Assembly: GCA_024362935.1 (NCBI GenBank)
Contig: JANCRA010000003.1
Coordinates: 41,291,291 to 41,355,290, forward strand
DNA length: 64,000 bases
Direction of reading: 5' to 3'
Source: Setophaga petechia
Lineage: Eukaryota > Chordata > Aves > Passeriformes > Parulidae
This document shows positions 23,401 to 37,263 of this stretch, piece after piece (the first letter of the stretch is position 1; each line of letters starts with the position of its first letter). A program made the translations under genes and the position numbers. The notes beneath the pieces are model-generated. The model had not been told where the DNA came from. It saw only the letters and a list, made by a program, of their open reading frames with translations, and made no database searches.

Positions 23401-26400
23401 ATATTTTATGATGGTGGATGTGTTCTTATAGGATTCTTATTGATTTTCCTGTGTTCTAGTCGATGATGAAGTGAAGCGATAATAAAGCATGGATGTGCTG
23501 GGTTTGTTTTCTTTACCTCTACTGTGACTTAGACAGGACGTTGTAATTTTTTAGATATGCCAAGTGCACTGGAGAATTAATCTTTCTCTCAAATGAAACA
23601 ATGTAGGATTACAGCAGTAACTGCTGATACCTGCTGCATTTATCCTTTGTAACTAGCTCTATTTTTGCTGGGAACCCTCATCACTTCTGTTTTTCCTTTT
23701 AGACCATACAAAGGTTGTTTTGGATCTTTGTTCACTAATTCCTGTTTCCAGCAAAGCCAGTGCTAGAATCTATATTGGTCAAAGGGAAGATCAGACACAA
23801 TCACGTAAAATAAATGCAGTTTGAGCCTGAAATTATGTCAGAACACAATAGTTTTTGCACGTGTGACAAAATGTTTAACTACTTACTGATATTTCTGAAG
23901 GAGTCTTGTCATTGTGGTACTAAGATGATAGCACCTTGACAATAATTTACTTGGCATTGGAAGCTTGTATACCCAGGGTCATTGATCCTTCATTTCCTGC
24001 TCTTCTGATGGCTGGGTGTTTCCAAATAAATTCCCTCTTTTACTGGAACACATCACTTTCAAATATCCTTACAAATAGAAAATAAAGTTGGAAATTTACA
24101 TGTTCTGTCAGTTAAAAGTAAATCTTAGAGGGACTGGTGAAGTTTCACAGGGAGAATGTGGATATAAACAGGCTAGAGATGTAACAACTACTGTCACCAA
24201 AGACCACAAAGAGAAGTGGAGAGGAGGGCAAATCATGTGACTAATTAGTATTTATTTGCAGACTCTGAGAGGATGCCTTACCTAGTATTAATTGAAACAT
24301 TTCTGCTGATTTCCTAAAACTATTTTTGGTCTATCAAAAAAAAAAAAAAAAAACCCAAAACAAAAACAAAACATGCCTAAATCTGGAAAAAGAAAAATTT
24401 AATTTGACCAATAGAAGCTCATATATTGTTAAGAAAAAAACAGAACACATGAGGACAATGCAAGAAGACTGGTTGTATGTTATTGTTCTCTTGGGGTTTG
24501 GGTCAGTGTCCTGAAATACTGGCAATGCAGATGAGTCAGAGCTAGGCCCATCAAGCAACTTTATAGAATGTTCTCCTCAAGTTGGTCAAAGCTGGACTTT
24601 TCACTTTCTATCTTCCTTTAACCTATCTTCTTTTTCTTTTTTTCCCCTTTTTCTTTTCTTTTACTTCTTTGTTTCATCTCTGAAAGTTAAAAAAAAATAA
24701 AAAATGAACAAGAGTTTATTTCCTTCTGAATAGAGATTGCATCTGTCCTCCCAGGGCTTGCTCAGGGTCAGTAACAACTTCTGCAAGAATGATTTATTGA
24801 CTTTTCTGCTCTGACCAGAATTAAAACTGTCACCAAAGGGCCTGTAGTCCCCAGACACCAGCTTGGCCTTCTCAGTCAATCTGCCAGAAAGAGAGCTTTA
24901 GTTACATAGCAATTAAAAGACTTATTTCATGGTGAGTAACTAAAGGGAGGTGGAGGTCAGAGAGAGAAAGGTTAACGTGCTGAGGCAGAAATAGTGCAAA
25001 GCACTAATTCTATACTTATATATAGAAGTCTCTCCCATCATCTCTCACTGTTGTTCATTTTCCACTTATACTTTGAAAATTTCTGTTTATTTCTTGAACC
25101 AGCTTGGAGAACTTTGGAAGCTTTATGAGAAGCTTTAAGATTACTGGACTTTGAGTGCTACTTCATGATGTCTTACTAGATTCATGAGGGATTAAGGTTT
25201 ATGTGATCATGGACAATTTTACCAAGCTTGTTTGTCTTCCATCTTTTTCCATTCCAGCTGTGGATCTGTTGGCCAAGTTAGGCAGAAAGGTAACAGCCTA
25301 CACAGTGCATGAGAGTTGGTTCATAAACACTCTGCTGAGAAAAGAGCATCACAGGTATAACCTTTACTAGGCACCAGAGCTACAAGTGAAAAAGCTCTTT
25401 TGTGACAATTTTAGCCTAAAGAAGACTTTAAATTCAAGTTTGCACCTCACTGGAAACCAACTGTCACACAAAGCCATAGGAAAACTGACTTCATCATTTC
25501 CTTTTCTTAGGGTCCTGTTTGTTTTGCCATCAGCCTCATGTTTAACATCCCTGGAATAGAGCTGTCCCTGTGGAAATTAGTGCAATGTCCTTGTAATATC
25601 AAGAGCATTTCAGTAATACAACTGTTGTCATTGGAGCAAAGCTCGTGCATAATGAAAGTATGAGGATTCTCTTTGTTTTGCCTTTATGGCAGTTTTGGAG
25701 AACTGCTGTCTTCTCAGGTACTGTGATATGCCAGGGAGGAAACAATGCTTTTTGGATGGTTGGTTGAAATGATGTGCTTCTCTTACTGCTGTTGGGTTGT
25801 GCCTCTGTCACTTGGTGCCTGGTCCCATGGCAGACCTAGAGCCCTTGGGTCTTACAGAGCTGCCATTCTAGCTGCACTTGGTCAATTACACCGGGCCTGT
25901 GGAGCTGGCACTGGGAATTTTACCTTGTCAGTAGGATTTTATCAGAGAATTGTTCAGCAGGGCTGAGTATATCCCTTTCTTACTGATAGGGCAGCCAGTT
26001 TTTAATTTGTTTTGTAGAAGGACACTTGCAGGTGTATTTTTTAACTAGAGCTTCCTTTGCCAGCTGGCTTCCCATGGAGAGGAATTGGTGTCAGAACTCA
26101 ATACTGGTGCTTTTGGGACTGAAATGTGATTCAAACCCTATTTTGCTAGATTCAGTAAGTGCATAATTGATATTATAAAAAAATAAACTTCATTGAATAT
26201 GTTAATCACAAAGGAACTAAATATCATCTCAGACTTGCTGAGGGATTCTGTGACATAGCTGTGAGCTGAAATTCATATTTCTGCATCGCAGTACAATGTT
26301 TTAATAACCAGATCCTGCAACTATTTCACCAGGGAAAAGTTCATCACTAGAGCATCTATATTGCAGACTGGCTTTAGTATTATGGATTAGAAAGTAGACT

Positions 26401-28251
26401 TTTTTTTTTTTCCTAAATCCTCTTTATCAAAAAAATATAGCTGGAACTTAATTCCCAGAAGTATTTTTGAGATTTATAGCAAATAGTGAACTCAGTATGT
26501 GTTCCTCCTACCTTAGTCTACCAATGAATCCTAGTGTGTTCACTGCTAAAGCAAATAGGTCTCATGTCAGTGTTGAAGACTATTTTACCTGTCTGAAAGA
26601 ATTTCATGTGAGGCGAGAAAAGATCCTTAGAGCCAGTTGAAGAGAACCTATTTAATTCAATATGTGTACTAATAAATATATGAAATATCTCCCATAAGGT
26701 TTTTTTTGGTTGGTTGATTTTTTTAAGTGTGCAACTTGAGACAACTGCAGAGATCTTAGGGGAATGTCCATTTATTTTTCATTGATCAGGTCACAGAAAG
26801 CAAAGTATAAAAAAAGTTAATGGCAAAGTAGAAAGTTAGTGACAGTATCCATTAGAAGTCCTAGATAAAAATGTTTTAAAATTTTAACTTTCAGTGTTGT
26901 CATTGAACCTAATTTGAAAAAAATCAGCAGTTCTTCATTTTCACGTTTGGACTAAAATCTTGGTAGCTAACCTTGCTGAAGATGAAGTAGAAGTGGTGTT
27001 GTCAGAACAGCCTGGGGGATGATGCAGGCAGTGGTTTTTATTCCAATTCACAAACAGCTGGATTTGCTGGGATGATATAGAAGACAGTAATTGGCCCCAA
27101 ATTAAGCAGCTTGTGGTTTTTGTTAATGCTTGTTTATTCATTTTCACAAAAGGTGGGCCTGGGCCCTCAAACATGGATCTTCTCATGGTCTTCCTTTACA
27201 GACAAGAAAAGAAAGGACTGGGGGGGAAGAATTAGGAGGGAATTAAAAAGATTGATTCTGTTCAAACCAGACCTAAAACCAAAACCAGAAGAGCTCTGTT
27301 TTGAACCTGTGAAAAGTACCATTTCCCTTGTTAGCACTTTTCTAGTTTCTATAAACATAAATCTACCCAGCTTGTGATTTCTTTCTAGCTGCTGTCATTG
27401 CAGCTTCATCCTCAGGTAAGATGCAAGGTAAAGTCTCTCAAAGGGACCATACAATTTGCTAGTGAAGCTGGTCATACCATAAAGTTACCTTTAAAATAAA
27501 GACCTTTCAAATTAGTCCTTGAAGTGGGTTATGATCTTCTTAAGTGATCTCTTAATGAAATATGTTTCCTATTATAGTTTTAGGGTTTCATCCATACTCA
27601 TCAGATTTTAATTCATTGGAAATACAGTTTTGACTTCTTTGGACAGTGGATGTGACCTTTAGTGAATTTTATGCTTTTATGAAACTCATGGCTCTCTGAA
27701 TTAATGATGACATAAGAAAGCCAGGTTTTTAATTTGTTATAAATTTTACTCTGAAATGATGTCTGTCAATGATAGTCCTACAATGTAAAGGAGTGTTGGC
27801 AGCAAACGATAAGAAATGTCAAGGAAAGGGCAGAAATGAGGAAGGGATTTTTACATACTGGTATCATGCTATGTCCTCTTTTTGATAAGCTGTCATGACA
27901 GTGGCTGTCAAAGCTGTCAGGGTACTGAAGGGCCCTTCTTGAGACACATCTCTCCTTTATCGACAGGCAAGGAAAAATGTCTGCATGCACCTATACACAT
28001 CTGTGTGGAGGGATAGGGTCTCATTCCTTTTATTCAGGATCAGAAGAAAAGATTAAATGCTAAGTGATATTCTGATTCTCATTTGTAATTAATGTATTTT
28101 CATAAATTCTTTGGTGCTGTGTGCATTTCTCCTGCATCTGTGATGTAATATTAGGGAACTCATGTAATTATAGATAACTTAATGGATATCTGTTTTGTAT
28201 ATACTATGCAAATAGATATCTGATTTAACCTATATACCTGTGATGTATAAG
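17466..28251. other. Long non-coding stretch, almost featureless
   Basis: Nearly 11 kb of AT-rich DNA with no repeat family, gene or RNA gene that I can name. An A18 run lies at 24336-24353 with an A/C-rich extension to about 24375. Open frames reach at most 125 codons (minus, 18559-18936) and are not recognisable. A 27-nt exon-like segment (27389-27415) between ctttctag and gtaaga is noted as weak. Confidence 0.6.
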
Positions 28252-28455
28252 AATGATTCATTGAGGTTGGAAAACCTCTTAAGATCATCAAGTCCAAGCA
28301 TTAGCTCAGTATTGCCAACTCCACCATTAAACCATGTCCCTAAGTGACACATCTAGACATCTTTTAAATACCTCCAGGGATGGTTTTCCTAGTATCCAAC
28401 CTGGACTCCCCTGGCACAATTTGAGGCCATTTTCCCTGTCCTATTGCTTGTATTA
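28252..28455 (-). mobile_element. CR1 LINE, antisense, internally deleted
   Basis: Read on the plus strand this is a reversed CR1 3' end. 'gaggttggaaaacctcttaa' and 'gatcatcaagtccaagcatt' are followed by 'accatgtccctaagtgacac', 'cttttaaatacctccaggga' and 'tggttttcct'. It then jumps directly to 'agtatccaacctggactccc' and 'aatttgaggccattttccct'. From the usual CR1 order, the stretch between the 'cctccagggatgg' block and the 'tatccaacct' block (typically several tens of bases) is missing, so this copy carries an internal deletion. The terminal ATTCTATG repeats are decayed (aatgattcattgag). It is older and more diverged than the copy at 11683-11980. Confidence 0.92.
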
Positions 28456-31400
28456 TTCCAGGGAATTTTAGTTAACTGTAAGGCTTTCTGAGAAAGGGAT
28501 GAAAAGAACCTTGCAAAGACATTGTTTTCAGTGTCTTTCCAGAACTGCTGTTGTAGAGTGTTCCAAATCCAGATACTCTGAGTTTTCTAATGACATCTAG
28601 AAGTGTTAGATGCTTTAGCACAGAAACATACTCAAAGGACCCTGTCTTCATATTAGGTCCCAGCTGCATGAGACACTCGTTAATTATTCGAGATATTGAA
28701 ATACAAACAAATGCTCACAATGGGATTGTTTTGGGGAAAAGGCTTTTAGGCAAATGAAATAAATGAGGAGCAGAATTGTTGTCAAAATCTTGAATTCTTT
28801 GATATGGTGGATTTGGCATTTGGCTAGTTATCTCCATGCCCTGCCTTTTAGTGGGTCTGTGTCCTTTGCTCTTTGGTTTTCAGAACAATACTGAAATGTT
28901 CCCTGCTGACATAACTCCTTAGGTCCTTTATTTTTCAGTGATGTCAGTGAAATGGTGTTACTGATCTGGAACTTAAACTTGCAGTCACTATATCAGTTTA
29001 ACTTCCAGAGCAAACAATGAAGTTAGGAACACCTAAACAGCACATGAGTAGAGATTGTGGAATGTAAGATCAAAGTGTCCAGCCTATGGGGAGAAATACC
29101 CCTTTAATTTTAAAAGGAAATAAGCAAATGGCACACAAAGCTATTCTTTTTTTCCCATTCTGGTGACTTCAGAGGTGTTCAATTTTTGGGGTTTTTCAAT
29201 ATTTCATCAGATACCATCATAGCACCTGATATGATGGAATATCCACTCTTCCTCCAGATTCAGAAACATATACAGATGTAAAAGAGCAGGTTGGCAGCAT
29301 TAGCATTCAGGTTCACCAGTACAAACCCCTCTGAAGCATTCTGCTTTGATGGCTGATTAATCATTTAATTTCCAGCACCTTGTATGATTAGGTTCAATTT
29401 TTTTTCAGTGACTACTGTGGCCTTTCCATTGCATGCTGGAACCCTAGCCAGAAAACTCATGTGAAGGAAACATAGGAGTGAAAGTGTGACATCAATACTA
29501 CTGATCTGGGTTGCAAAAGTAGCATCTTAAGCTCTTAAATTACCAAATAGTTCTTAGAAAAGCTGGAAATGTTGACTCTAATGTTTTGGAAATATATCCC
29601 CTAAATCAACACTCTATTAATTTTGCAGTTTGATGGATACTGTAATGGCCTTCCAGAGTGTATTTTTAATGGGAATTTTTCTGCCTGCTTCCCTGTCCTC
29701 GCTCTTATTTTTTTCTCCAGTGCTGTAACGTAACAGTTGTGATGAAGAGTCTATGGGACTGGATGGCAAGACTTACAGACTAGAATATGTGAGAGAGTAT
29801 GATGTAGCTAAAACTTGTGTGATCAAACATACTTCTTGTGTTTATGATGGTGTTTTGCCATATCCTCTGAGATATAGAACTCCTATTGTAGCATCAAAGA
29901 ATGACTTCAACTCTTCTAATCCAGAGGAAATACAAATGCTGGGAATCATGATAAGGCCATTAGCGTGACTTAAGAGTTAAAGTCACACTGGTTTATCTAC
30001 CATTTATTTCATTATTAGAAACAGGATTTCATTCTGTGATGATTTCCCTGAACATTTCTTTATCTTTTGAACTGTCAGTTGTTCAGCTGCCCTCCAGGGC
30101 AGAATCACTCAGTGCTGAGTGCAATCTTCAGCTGCAGTAACCTTGAGGGCACAGGGAATGAAGAGAGTTCCTCCTCATCTGCTTTTCTTTAAGGTAAGGC
30201 TGTACTGGCAAAGCAAGGGCTCCTGCTGCTTGTTCTGTAGCCTAGCCAGCCATCTTCTGCCTGCTGAAAGACAAACAGATGCTGTACATCCAGGGTTCTC
30301 ATTCTCCTGCTGCTGCTTAACTATTCAGCATGCTGTCCAAAAGCTTGGAGAAGCCTTCAGGGCCCCGTCGCTGAGCCCTCCTTCCTGCCTTTACATGACC
30401 TGCATATGCAGAGGTGAAGATCCCTACATTAAACATGCAAAGGGTTTGGAGCCTTGCTAGCCATTTGGAGTGGGAGGTGTGTTTAAGGACATGGTTGTTG
30501 CTTTGCTGCTTAGTTCAGTGTGTTGTTCCATCCCAAATTTGCAGTCCAAAGACTTGGCTAGAGTGCATTTTACTTTCCTTTTTATGCAGCAGTTCATATC
30601 TGATGAAACTGAGCAAGTATTTCTTGGCACTGCAGAGGCTGGTGCAGCTTTGTCTCTGGATTCTGGCCTTGCTTCTGCCATTGATGAAGTGCTGTAAAAA
30701 GGAGCAGGTGCCTTGAGTCCTGAAAGCACTGTGGTCTAGAAGGAGTTTTTAGAAACAAAGCCCTAAACCAATACTGACATAAGGACATAATTTTAGAGGG
30801 AGTTACTAAAGTGGGTTTAGCAAGAAACTGCTGTTAAAGCTGAAGGCATCAGATTAAAAAGGTGTTTGGTGAGGAAAGGACATGTACTGGAGAGGATGAG
30901 TCAAAAGGGATCCCCTGTGATTTGGAGTACAACTTGTGAGTCCTTGAGATGATATGTTCATTGAAATGTAACTTAATGAACACTGAGTCCTGTTTCTCTT
31001 GAGATTTCACTCAAAGATCTTTGATTTGGTTCTAGAATTTTGGCTTGTGTTTGAGGGGATGCTGGACATCCTACTGATTACAAATTTACTACCATGACAC
31101 AGCTTTTGAGAAGCAATATCAAAAGTGGAAGCTTCAGAAGACCAAGGGAACAGCTTTTAACCATGAACTTTTGTGTCCCTGCCAGAAGCCTTCAGTTGGT
31201 ATTACTCCTGTGGTGTGTGGCAACTGTGCTGAGACCTAGAAGTTTAATCCTTAGACCTGTGAAGTCAGTGGCCCAGCTCTCAGAGGGATCAGTGATGTAG
31301 GACGAGCCTGAAATGGCAATTCCATGCCCTACTGGAGGTGTCATCATGGCAGCCTCTGCTGCAGTGCAAAACTGGCTATCCTCAACTGAGGTCGCAGTTG

Positions 31401-34400
31401 CTGAATACAAAAAAGCAGAACTGTCTTTCTGTCTTGCATTAGATTTGTATTTTTTGAAATTGCTATTTCACTCTTGTATTTTGGAAAAGTAATGGTTCAG
31501 TTCCTTTTAATAGTGGGAAACATCTGTCTGAATCCATCATTTAGATTTCATTTAACAAGCAATTCCTTCTTCCTCCACCTTTTTTCCTTGATTGTTGTCA
31601 CACAGAATACCAGGCTAAGGATGAAGAAGAAATGGTAAGCTATTGCATAGTCAGCCTGGGGCAGGTTAATGAATTAAAATGAGTATGGATAAAAAGAAGT
31701 TACACCAACACTTTCAACATTATTAAAATAACAGGTTTTATTAGGCTGAAAATGTCTACACTGGTATTTGTATAAGTAACTGTGCTCGAGAGAGATCAGT
31801 GGCTGCTTCTGTGTTCCCATATTCTGTTCATTAACTCATTATAGCATAACGAGGCATTTGTTACAATGCTGGGTGCAGTATTTTCATAAAGCCTATGCGT
31901 GAAAATGGGCAAGCCCAAACACTCCTTAAGATTCAGCAAATGCATCCATAGCAGGATGAGAAAGGAGAGTTTCCAGCCTCTTTTGCAGTTTATGACATAA
32001 TTTGTTAAAGCAACAAGATTTTCTTGCTCTCACTCTGACGGATAGGCCAGATAAATGAGAGAGATAATAGCTCATTGTTTCCTGCTCTTTGGCATTTCTC
32101 TATTGTCTTAAAGCCTCAGTGGAGTGAACTTCACATTGTGGGCTTTGTTGAAACAAAAGCACTTGTGCCCCATGTCACCGAGAGAGTTACAGTGGAAATG
32201 CTAATTTGATAGAACTGAAAAGTGTTTGAGGTGGAGCCAATAGGCTAAATATGAGATTCTCACCATCAGCTATTTACAGTCTTTGGTTTTCTGTCCTGGG
32301 TGAGCAGCCTGTTTCACAGGAACATCAATTTTTGTGCCTTGTCATTTCACCAATTGCATCATGCAGTCAGATTTCAAATGTCTTAAGAGTAACCATAGTA
32401 ACTGCAGGCCATTTAAATAAGCTGAAAGAAAAGGAATTCCCTCCCTCATAAAACCCTTCAGTCAAAGGTATAGCAAGATTCAGATTCTCCTCTGTTGCAC
32501 ACTGGCACCGCTCCACTGGATTTTGTGGTTCTGTGGATTTGCACAGGTAGATCTGGTTCTAAAACTAGCTGCAGAGCAAATCACCATAAGTGGGTGTAGC
32601 TTCTGGAGGAAGACAGAGCAGTGAGTGCTGGCACAAGGATAGATTTGTGTCTTTGTGTGTGTGCCTGCCTGTCTGCTCAGGCAAGCGCGGATGCTCCGCT
32701 CATTCCCTTCCCCGCCCCTGAAAAATGTCACATTTGTGGCTGACACAGAACCACTCCTGCTCTTGTGCTCTTCTTACTCATGGAGTGATGTCAGAGCCTC
32801 CGGTTTTAGCTTGACAGTGTTTCAGTAATCACTGTAGGATGGGCTATAAATTTAATCTTTAATGTTCTGAATCAGAATTCTAATGCAGTTGGGTGGGCCC
32901 AATTCCAAGTGCAACATTCTACACTTGGCAATAGCACGGTGTCATCCATGCAAGAACACCAGGAGTACGCCAGGTTTGAGTGTCTTTTTGTTGTTACAAT
33001 GGGAAAAATTCAAATTTCCCTTTTGCTCCTAACCTGAATTTATGCTTACCTATAGCTCTTACTTTTTGCCTGTTTCCTTTGTTTCCTAAACTGAAAATCA
33101 GGGTGCTGTATTGTTAGGGAAACCCTGAATATGTTATTGAGAAGATTTATCCATCCGCTCACTGGGTCATGGAATAATTCCCCCAGATTCATGCTTGCAT
33201 TGATTCTAGTGATAGATGGTGCTGGTGATTCTAAATGTCACTGCTTCTTACATCTCAAGATCTCTTCATTTTTCCCCCCAAGTTTATAATGCAAGAGGAT
33301 TAATGCATTTAATTTAGATTAATCTTTAACTGTTTTCTGAAAAAAAAAGAAGTACTAAGTTAGGTAAGTAATTCAAGTAAGCAATTGTTCCTAAGTTGAA
33401 TGTGCTAATGAAGCAGTTGTGAACTGACTGGAGATTTTGGTGTCTGAGCTGCTTATTAAGAAAACTGTTCTATCTGCAAAAACACTTTAATTGTCTTGTT
33501 GGGGATATCAGTGAGAATTAGAAACTAGGCTAAATTTTGAGTCTATTTATAGATTTAATAGCAAAGAATATCTTCCAACATCTTTCATTCAGGGCTAGTA
33601 TTTAAAATCTTGGTGATTTTAAGTTATTAGACTTCCAAAAACCAATTTGCTATTAAGGAGTGATTAAGAAACTGATTTCAGTACTGGCTATTAGAAGCTT
33701 ATCATTTGGCCTTAAAGCATTAGCATTCTCTGTTCTTTGAAGACATTCAGGCAATTTTTGAGGGCTTCATGCTTAATGCTTTTTACAATAGCCATACTGA
33801 AATACAGGCCTTCTCATCCTTGTTGGACTAACCTGGGAAACAAGTTGGATGTTGACTGAATTGGATTTTAGTCTCTTTCATTTGAATTTGGTCACTACCA
33901 AAACAACATTTTTGGTTTTCATCCTTCTTTTCTCAAAATTTTCCTAGAGGATGATTCTTGGAACCCCTCCCATAATCACACTTACTTTCAGATATTTTTC
34001 CTGCCTAGATTCCTCTAGTTGGGCAGACTTTTGCGACTAAGTTTCCTAGGGGGCTGTCATTGACTGTGGTACAACTGCAAAGATCAATAGTCTCTGTGGC
34101 AGCATGCTGAACAGGCAAGATTCCCAGTCATCCCAGGAAGAAAGGTATAAAGCTCCCTGACCTTGTGGAGACAGAGAGGGAAGTGAAGGTGACATTTATA
34201 CCTCTTGGTGAGGAAGTGAGGATAAAAAGGAAATCTAATATATCATTGAGACATCACCAGTTATAGAAACTCTGAATTTGTGTCTCGGCTTTCATGTGTT
34301 AAATAATGTTGTCGTCTTTTTAGCTGAGCAGAAGTAGTGTTTTCCCTCCCCTTTCCACTTCAAATGTTTGCTCAGTTTGTCATCAAGTTCTTTTTTTAGG

Positions 34401-36961
34401 TTCACTGTTGTTCCATACATTAGAATTTTGCACCAACTTTTGGTCCATATCCCACTTGGAAAAAATTATTTCTTCAGTTTGAAACTTTCAATTGTTAAAT
34501 ATTACCAGCAGCACCTATTGAAACCAATCCTTTTCCATTTTATTCTCTGTTTTATAACAAGATAAAGATTAAATAATTCATCCTTTATTAGGGTACTTAA
34601 GCTTAATTATTTGGTGCTGCCACCTCTGCTCCCCCCCACTCCCAAATTAACATCAATATTGTCTAAAATATTTCAGATTCAATGGCTGGATTTAATCTAG
34701 AGAAAAAATACAAAAAGAAAAGTACCAGATGAGAGCTTGGTAAACTTCCTGGAGTCGGCAGATCCTGATCAACAGGCATTGCTCCCAACAGATAGCATTT
34801 TAGTGGCTTCCGTGATCTTTGGAGTAGGCAGAGATAAGGTAGCAAAGTGCAGTGCAGTTTGGTGGTGGTGGGAGTCTGGAGTTAGTCATAGCCCAGACTG
34901 TTGTATAAGCAGTGCAGAGTTTAGGGGTTAAGAAGAGATTTAACTTTTTTGAGAATTAGAGAGAAAGTAACATTTCCTCTGCTGTATTTCATATATATCT
35001 GATAGGATCATGACAGTTTGAGAGCTGAGGTGATCTGAAGTATTTCATTCAACATTGAGAGTATCTGAATCCATCTCCAGTCTCTTACTTCTGAAGTGTG
35101 GCTTATATTTCTGACTGATGTCTGCAAGTAGGTACTGCTCACTGGGCAACTGGAGGCTGGCCAGCTGTTAAGCCAGAACATTACATGTAGAGCTTCTTGA
35201 AGAAGAAAATATTTGTACAACGGGCAGCAATATACATACACCATGCATGTTTTGACAGAGAAATAAACCCACACATTTACACTTCCAGTCTGATTTTTTT
35301 AAGGTGGTGATTTACAGCCCTATTACCACTTGGCAATCCAAGGTCTGGAGAATAATATCAAGCCATCTGCTTGTGCTCCTGTAGGCAGCTTGTAGCCATG
35401 ATGCTGCGTTGCAAATACATCATTGCAACTCGCATGCTGAAAATCTTGTTGCGTGTCTTGGATCCTTTTTTTTTTGTTTGCCTGCAGGATGGTGGCAGAT
35501 GTGCCGGAAACACATGTGGGTTTTGTGTGATTGACTGTGCTGTAAATAGTTGAAATAATGATCTGTGATATTTTTTGCTTTTTTCTTGTTACAAAGCCAA
35601 GAAAATGGGGAAGAGGTCTTCGAGGGAAGGCTGGCATGCAAGAGAAACAAGATGAAATAATTTTTAGATAAGAGAAATGCTACTTTTCACAAATAGTTTT
35701 TGAGCTAATTGCCTTGCTAATTCTTCTCTTGATATCATATTCCTCTCTTAATGGCATTGCACTTGGATACCACACAAACTAATTGAGGACTTACCTTACT
35801 TTGGTTTGATTTCTTTACTATGGATACTGTACATACTACTCCAAAGCAAATCTAAGTTCAGTATGCCCTACCGCTGAAGGTCTCTCCACTTTGGTTTTTT
35901 CCCCTCCTCTCTTTTCTGGCAAATCTCTGACGACTGATTCTGTTCTTCAGAGAAGACAGCAGGGTTGCTAATCAAGTTTCTGTTCCTACCACATTTCCAC
36001 AAACTGGTGAGATCTGTTATCTCTGGGACTAAGTTTTGCCATGCTTGCTCTGTGCCAAGGAGCATGCTATTGTGAAAAATCTGAGAAACAGCCTTTTCAA
36101 AGCCTGTGTGGTGATTGAGATAGGTGCAGTTACAAGTGGTATTGCTGCAGTTCCCAACTGGAGAGCACTGCTGGCATTGCTGATAACTTCTGTTTTAAGC
36201 TGTGTGTCATTAGTCCTCTTGGCTCCAGGCTGTGGAGAGTAGGTTCAATGGGAATAACACTCAGGAGGTGACTGGGGTCAGCAGTGCTATAGGTAATAAA
36301 AGTGAGAAGTGGGCAGATGATATAAATGCCTGTTTTCTGGTCATTAATGTGATATACCATGTAATCTAGCTGCTTTTAATTATTCATTATGTTGGAAGGG
36401 TTTACAGTAACAGACAAAAAGACAGCCACTTGGAGCATAGCTTTAGAAGCCATTCTGAACTGCAGACTGTGCAGGAATTAGCTCTTCATTTTGCCTCCTT
36501 GTGTTTCTCCATGTAATGAAGATTTGGTTCGTAGTGTCCCAAAAGCGTCTTGTGTTACTGTCATTATTCATTCATAACCAACTCTATAAATGAATATGTG
36601 GCAAGGAGAATATTCCTTGAAGGGCTGTGGACAAAAGCAGGAAATTTCCTTGGGGTGATTCTTGTTATGCTTTATTTATGCCTAAAATCACTTCAAAAAT
36701 ATTCTGTTGAAAGTGGAGAGAGAGTTGCAGTAGCACTAACTGCATCTATTCAAGGTTGATGTGTGGATCCCTTTTTGAAAAGTCATTTCAGTTTTAAGGG
36801 TAGTTTCCAATACCTATATATATGGTACTATTTAAACAGTTATGATTTACTATTTATACTTCTAAAACTGGAATGTGCTTTTCCTGTTTGTCATCATATG
36901 TACAATCTTATATACAAAATGAAACTTGATTCCCATATTTCTGTTGTTTTTTACTTGACAG
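28456..36961. other. Non-coding sequence, no gene supported
   Basis: No repeats named. A 71-codon plus frame at 29753-29968 has mixed, protein-like composition but no recognised family. Exon-like segments at 31606-31634 and 35488-35515 have good acceptors. The stretch 31960-32230 is rich in SOX/TCF-like (attgt, aacaaag) and GATA-like words. A small CpG group lies at 32686-32714. Confidence 0.55.
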
Positions 36962-37263
36962 GAAGGTTTGAATTCAGAAGACTTCTGTTTCAGATGTGGA
37001 TGCTGTGCTTATGTCAGAGATGTAGTATATTTGGAAGGGTTATGCCAGCAGATTTTCAATTATATTCGGGTCATGAAGAAACTCTGGATGTTGATGAGGC
37101 TTACCCTGCTTTTGTGCAAAATTTTCAGGCTAGATCTGCCAGGCTAAACTGTTCAGTTTTGGATACTGATCTCAGTGGGTCTTGTTCTCAGTCAGAAAAC
37201 TACTCTGATGTTGTTGTCTTTTTCTGTAAATGTGTCAGTAAAGATATGGACATAGTCTGTTGA
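36962..37263 (+). other. Unassigned open frame after a splice-acceptor-like site
   Basis: A plus-strand frame of 166 codons (36763-37263) is the longest plus-strand frame in the window. Its first third crosses AT-rich sequence with Tyr/Phe-rich translation. The part after a good acceptor-like ttttttacttgacag at 36947-36961 has more balanced composition, including the stretch HEETLDVDEAYPAF. A gtaaag at 37238 could act as a donor. There is no known domain. With AT-rich DNA and six frames over 64 kb, one frame of this size can occur by chance. Confidence 0.15.

Noticed and set aside
24336..24375. A18 run as a retroposon poly-A tail
   Set aside because: No LINE, SINE or processed gene body could be recognised upstream and no target-site duplication was seen.
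29753..29968. 71-codon frame with mixed composition
   Set aside because: A stop lies just upstream with no acceptor that keeps the frame, and no family is recognised.
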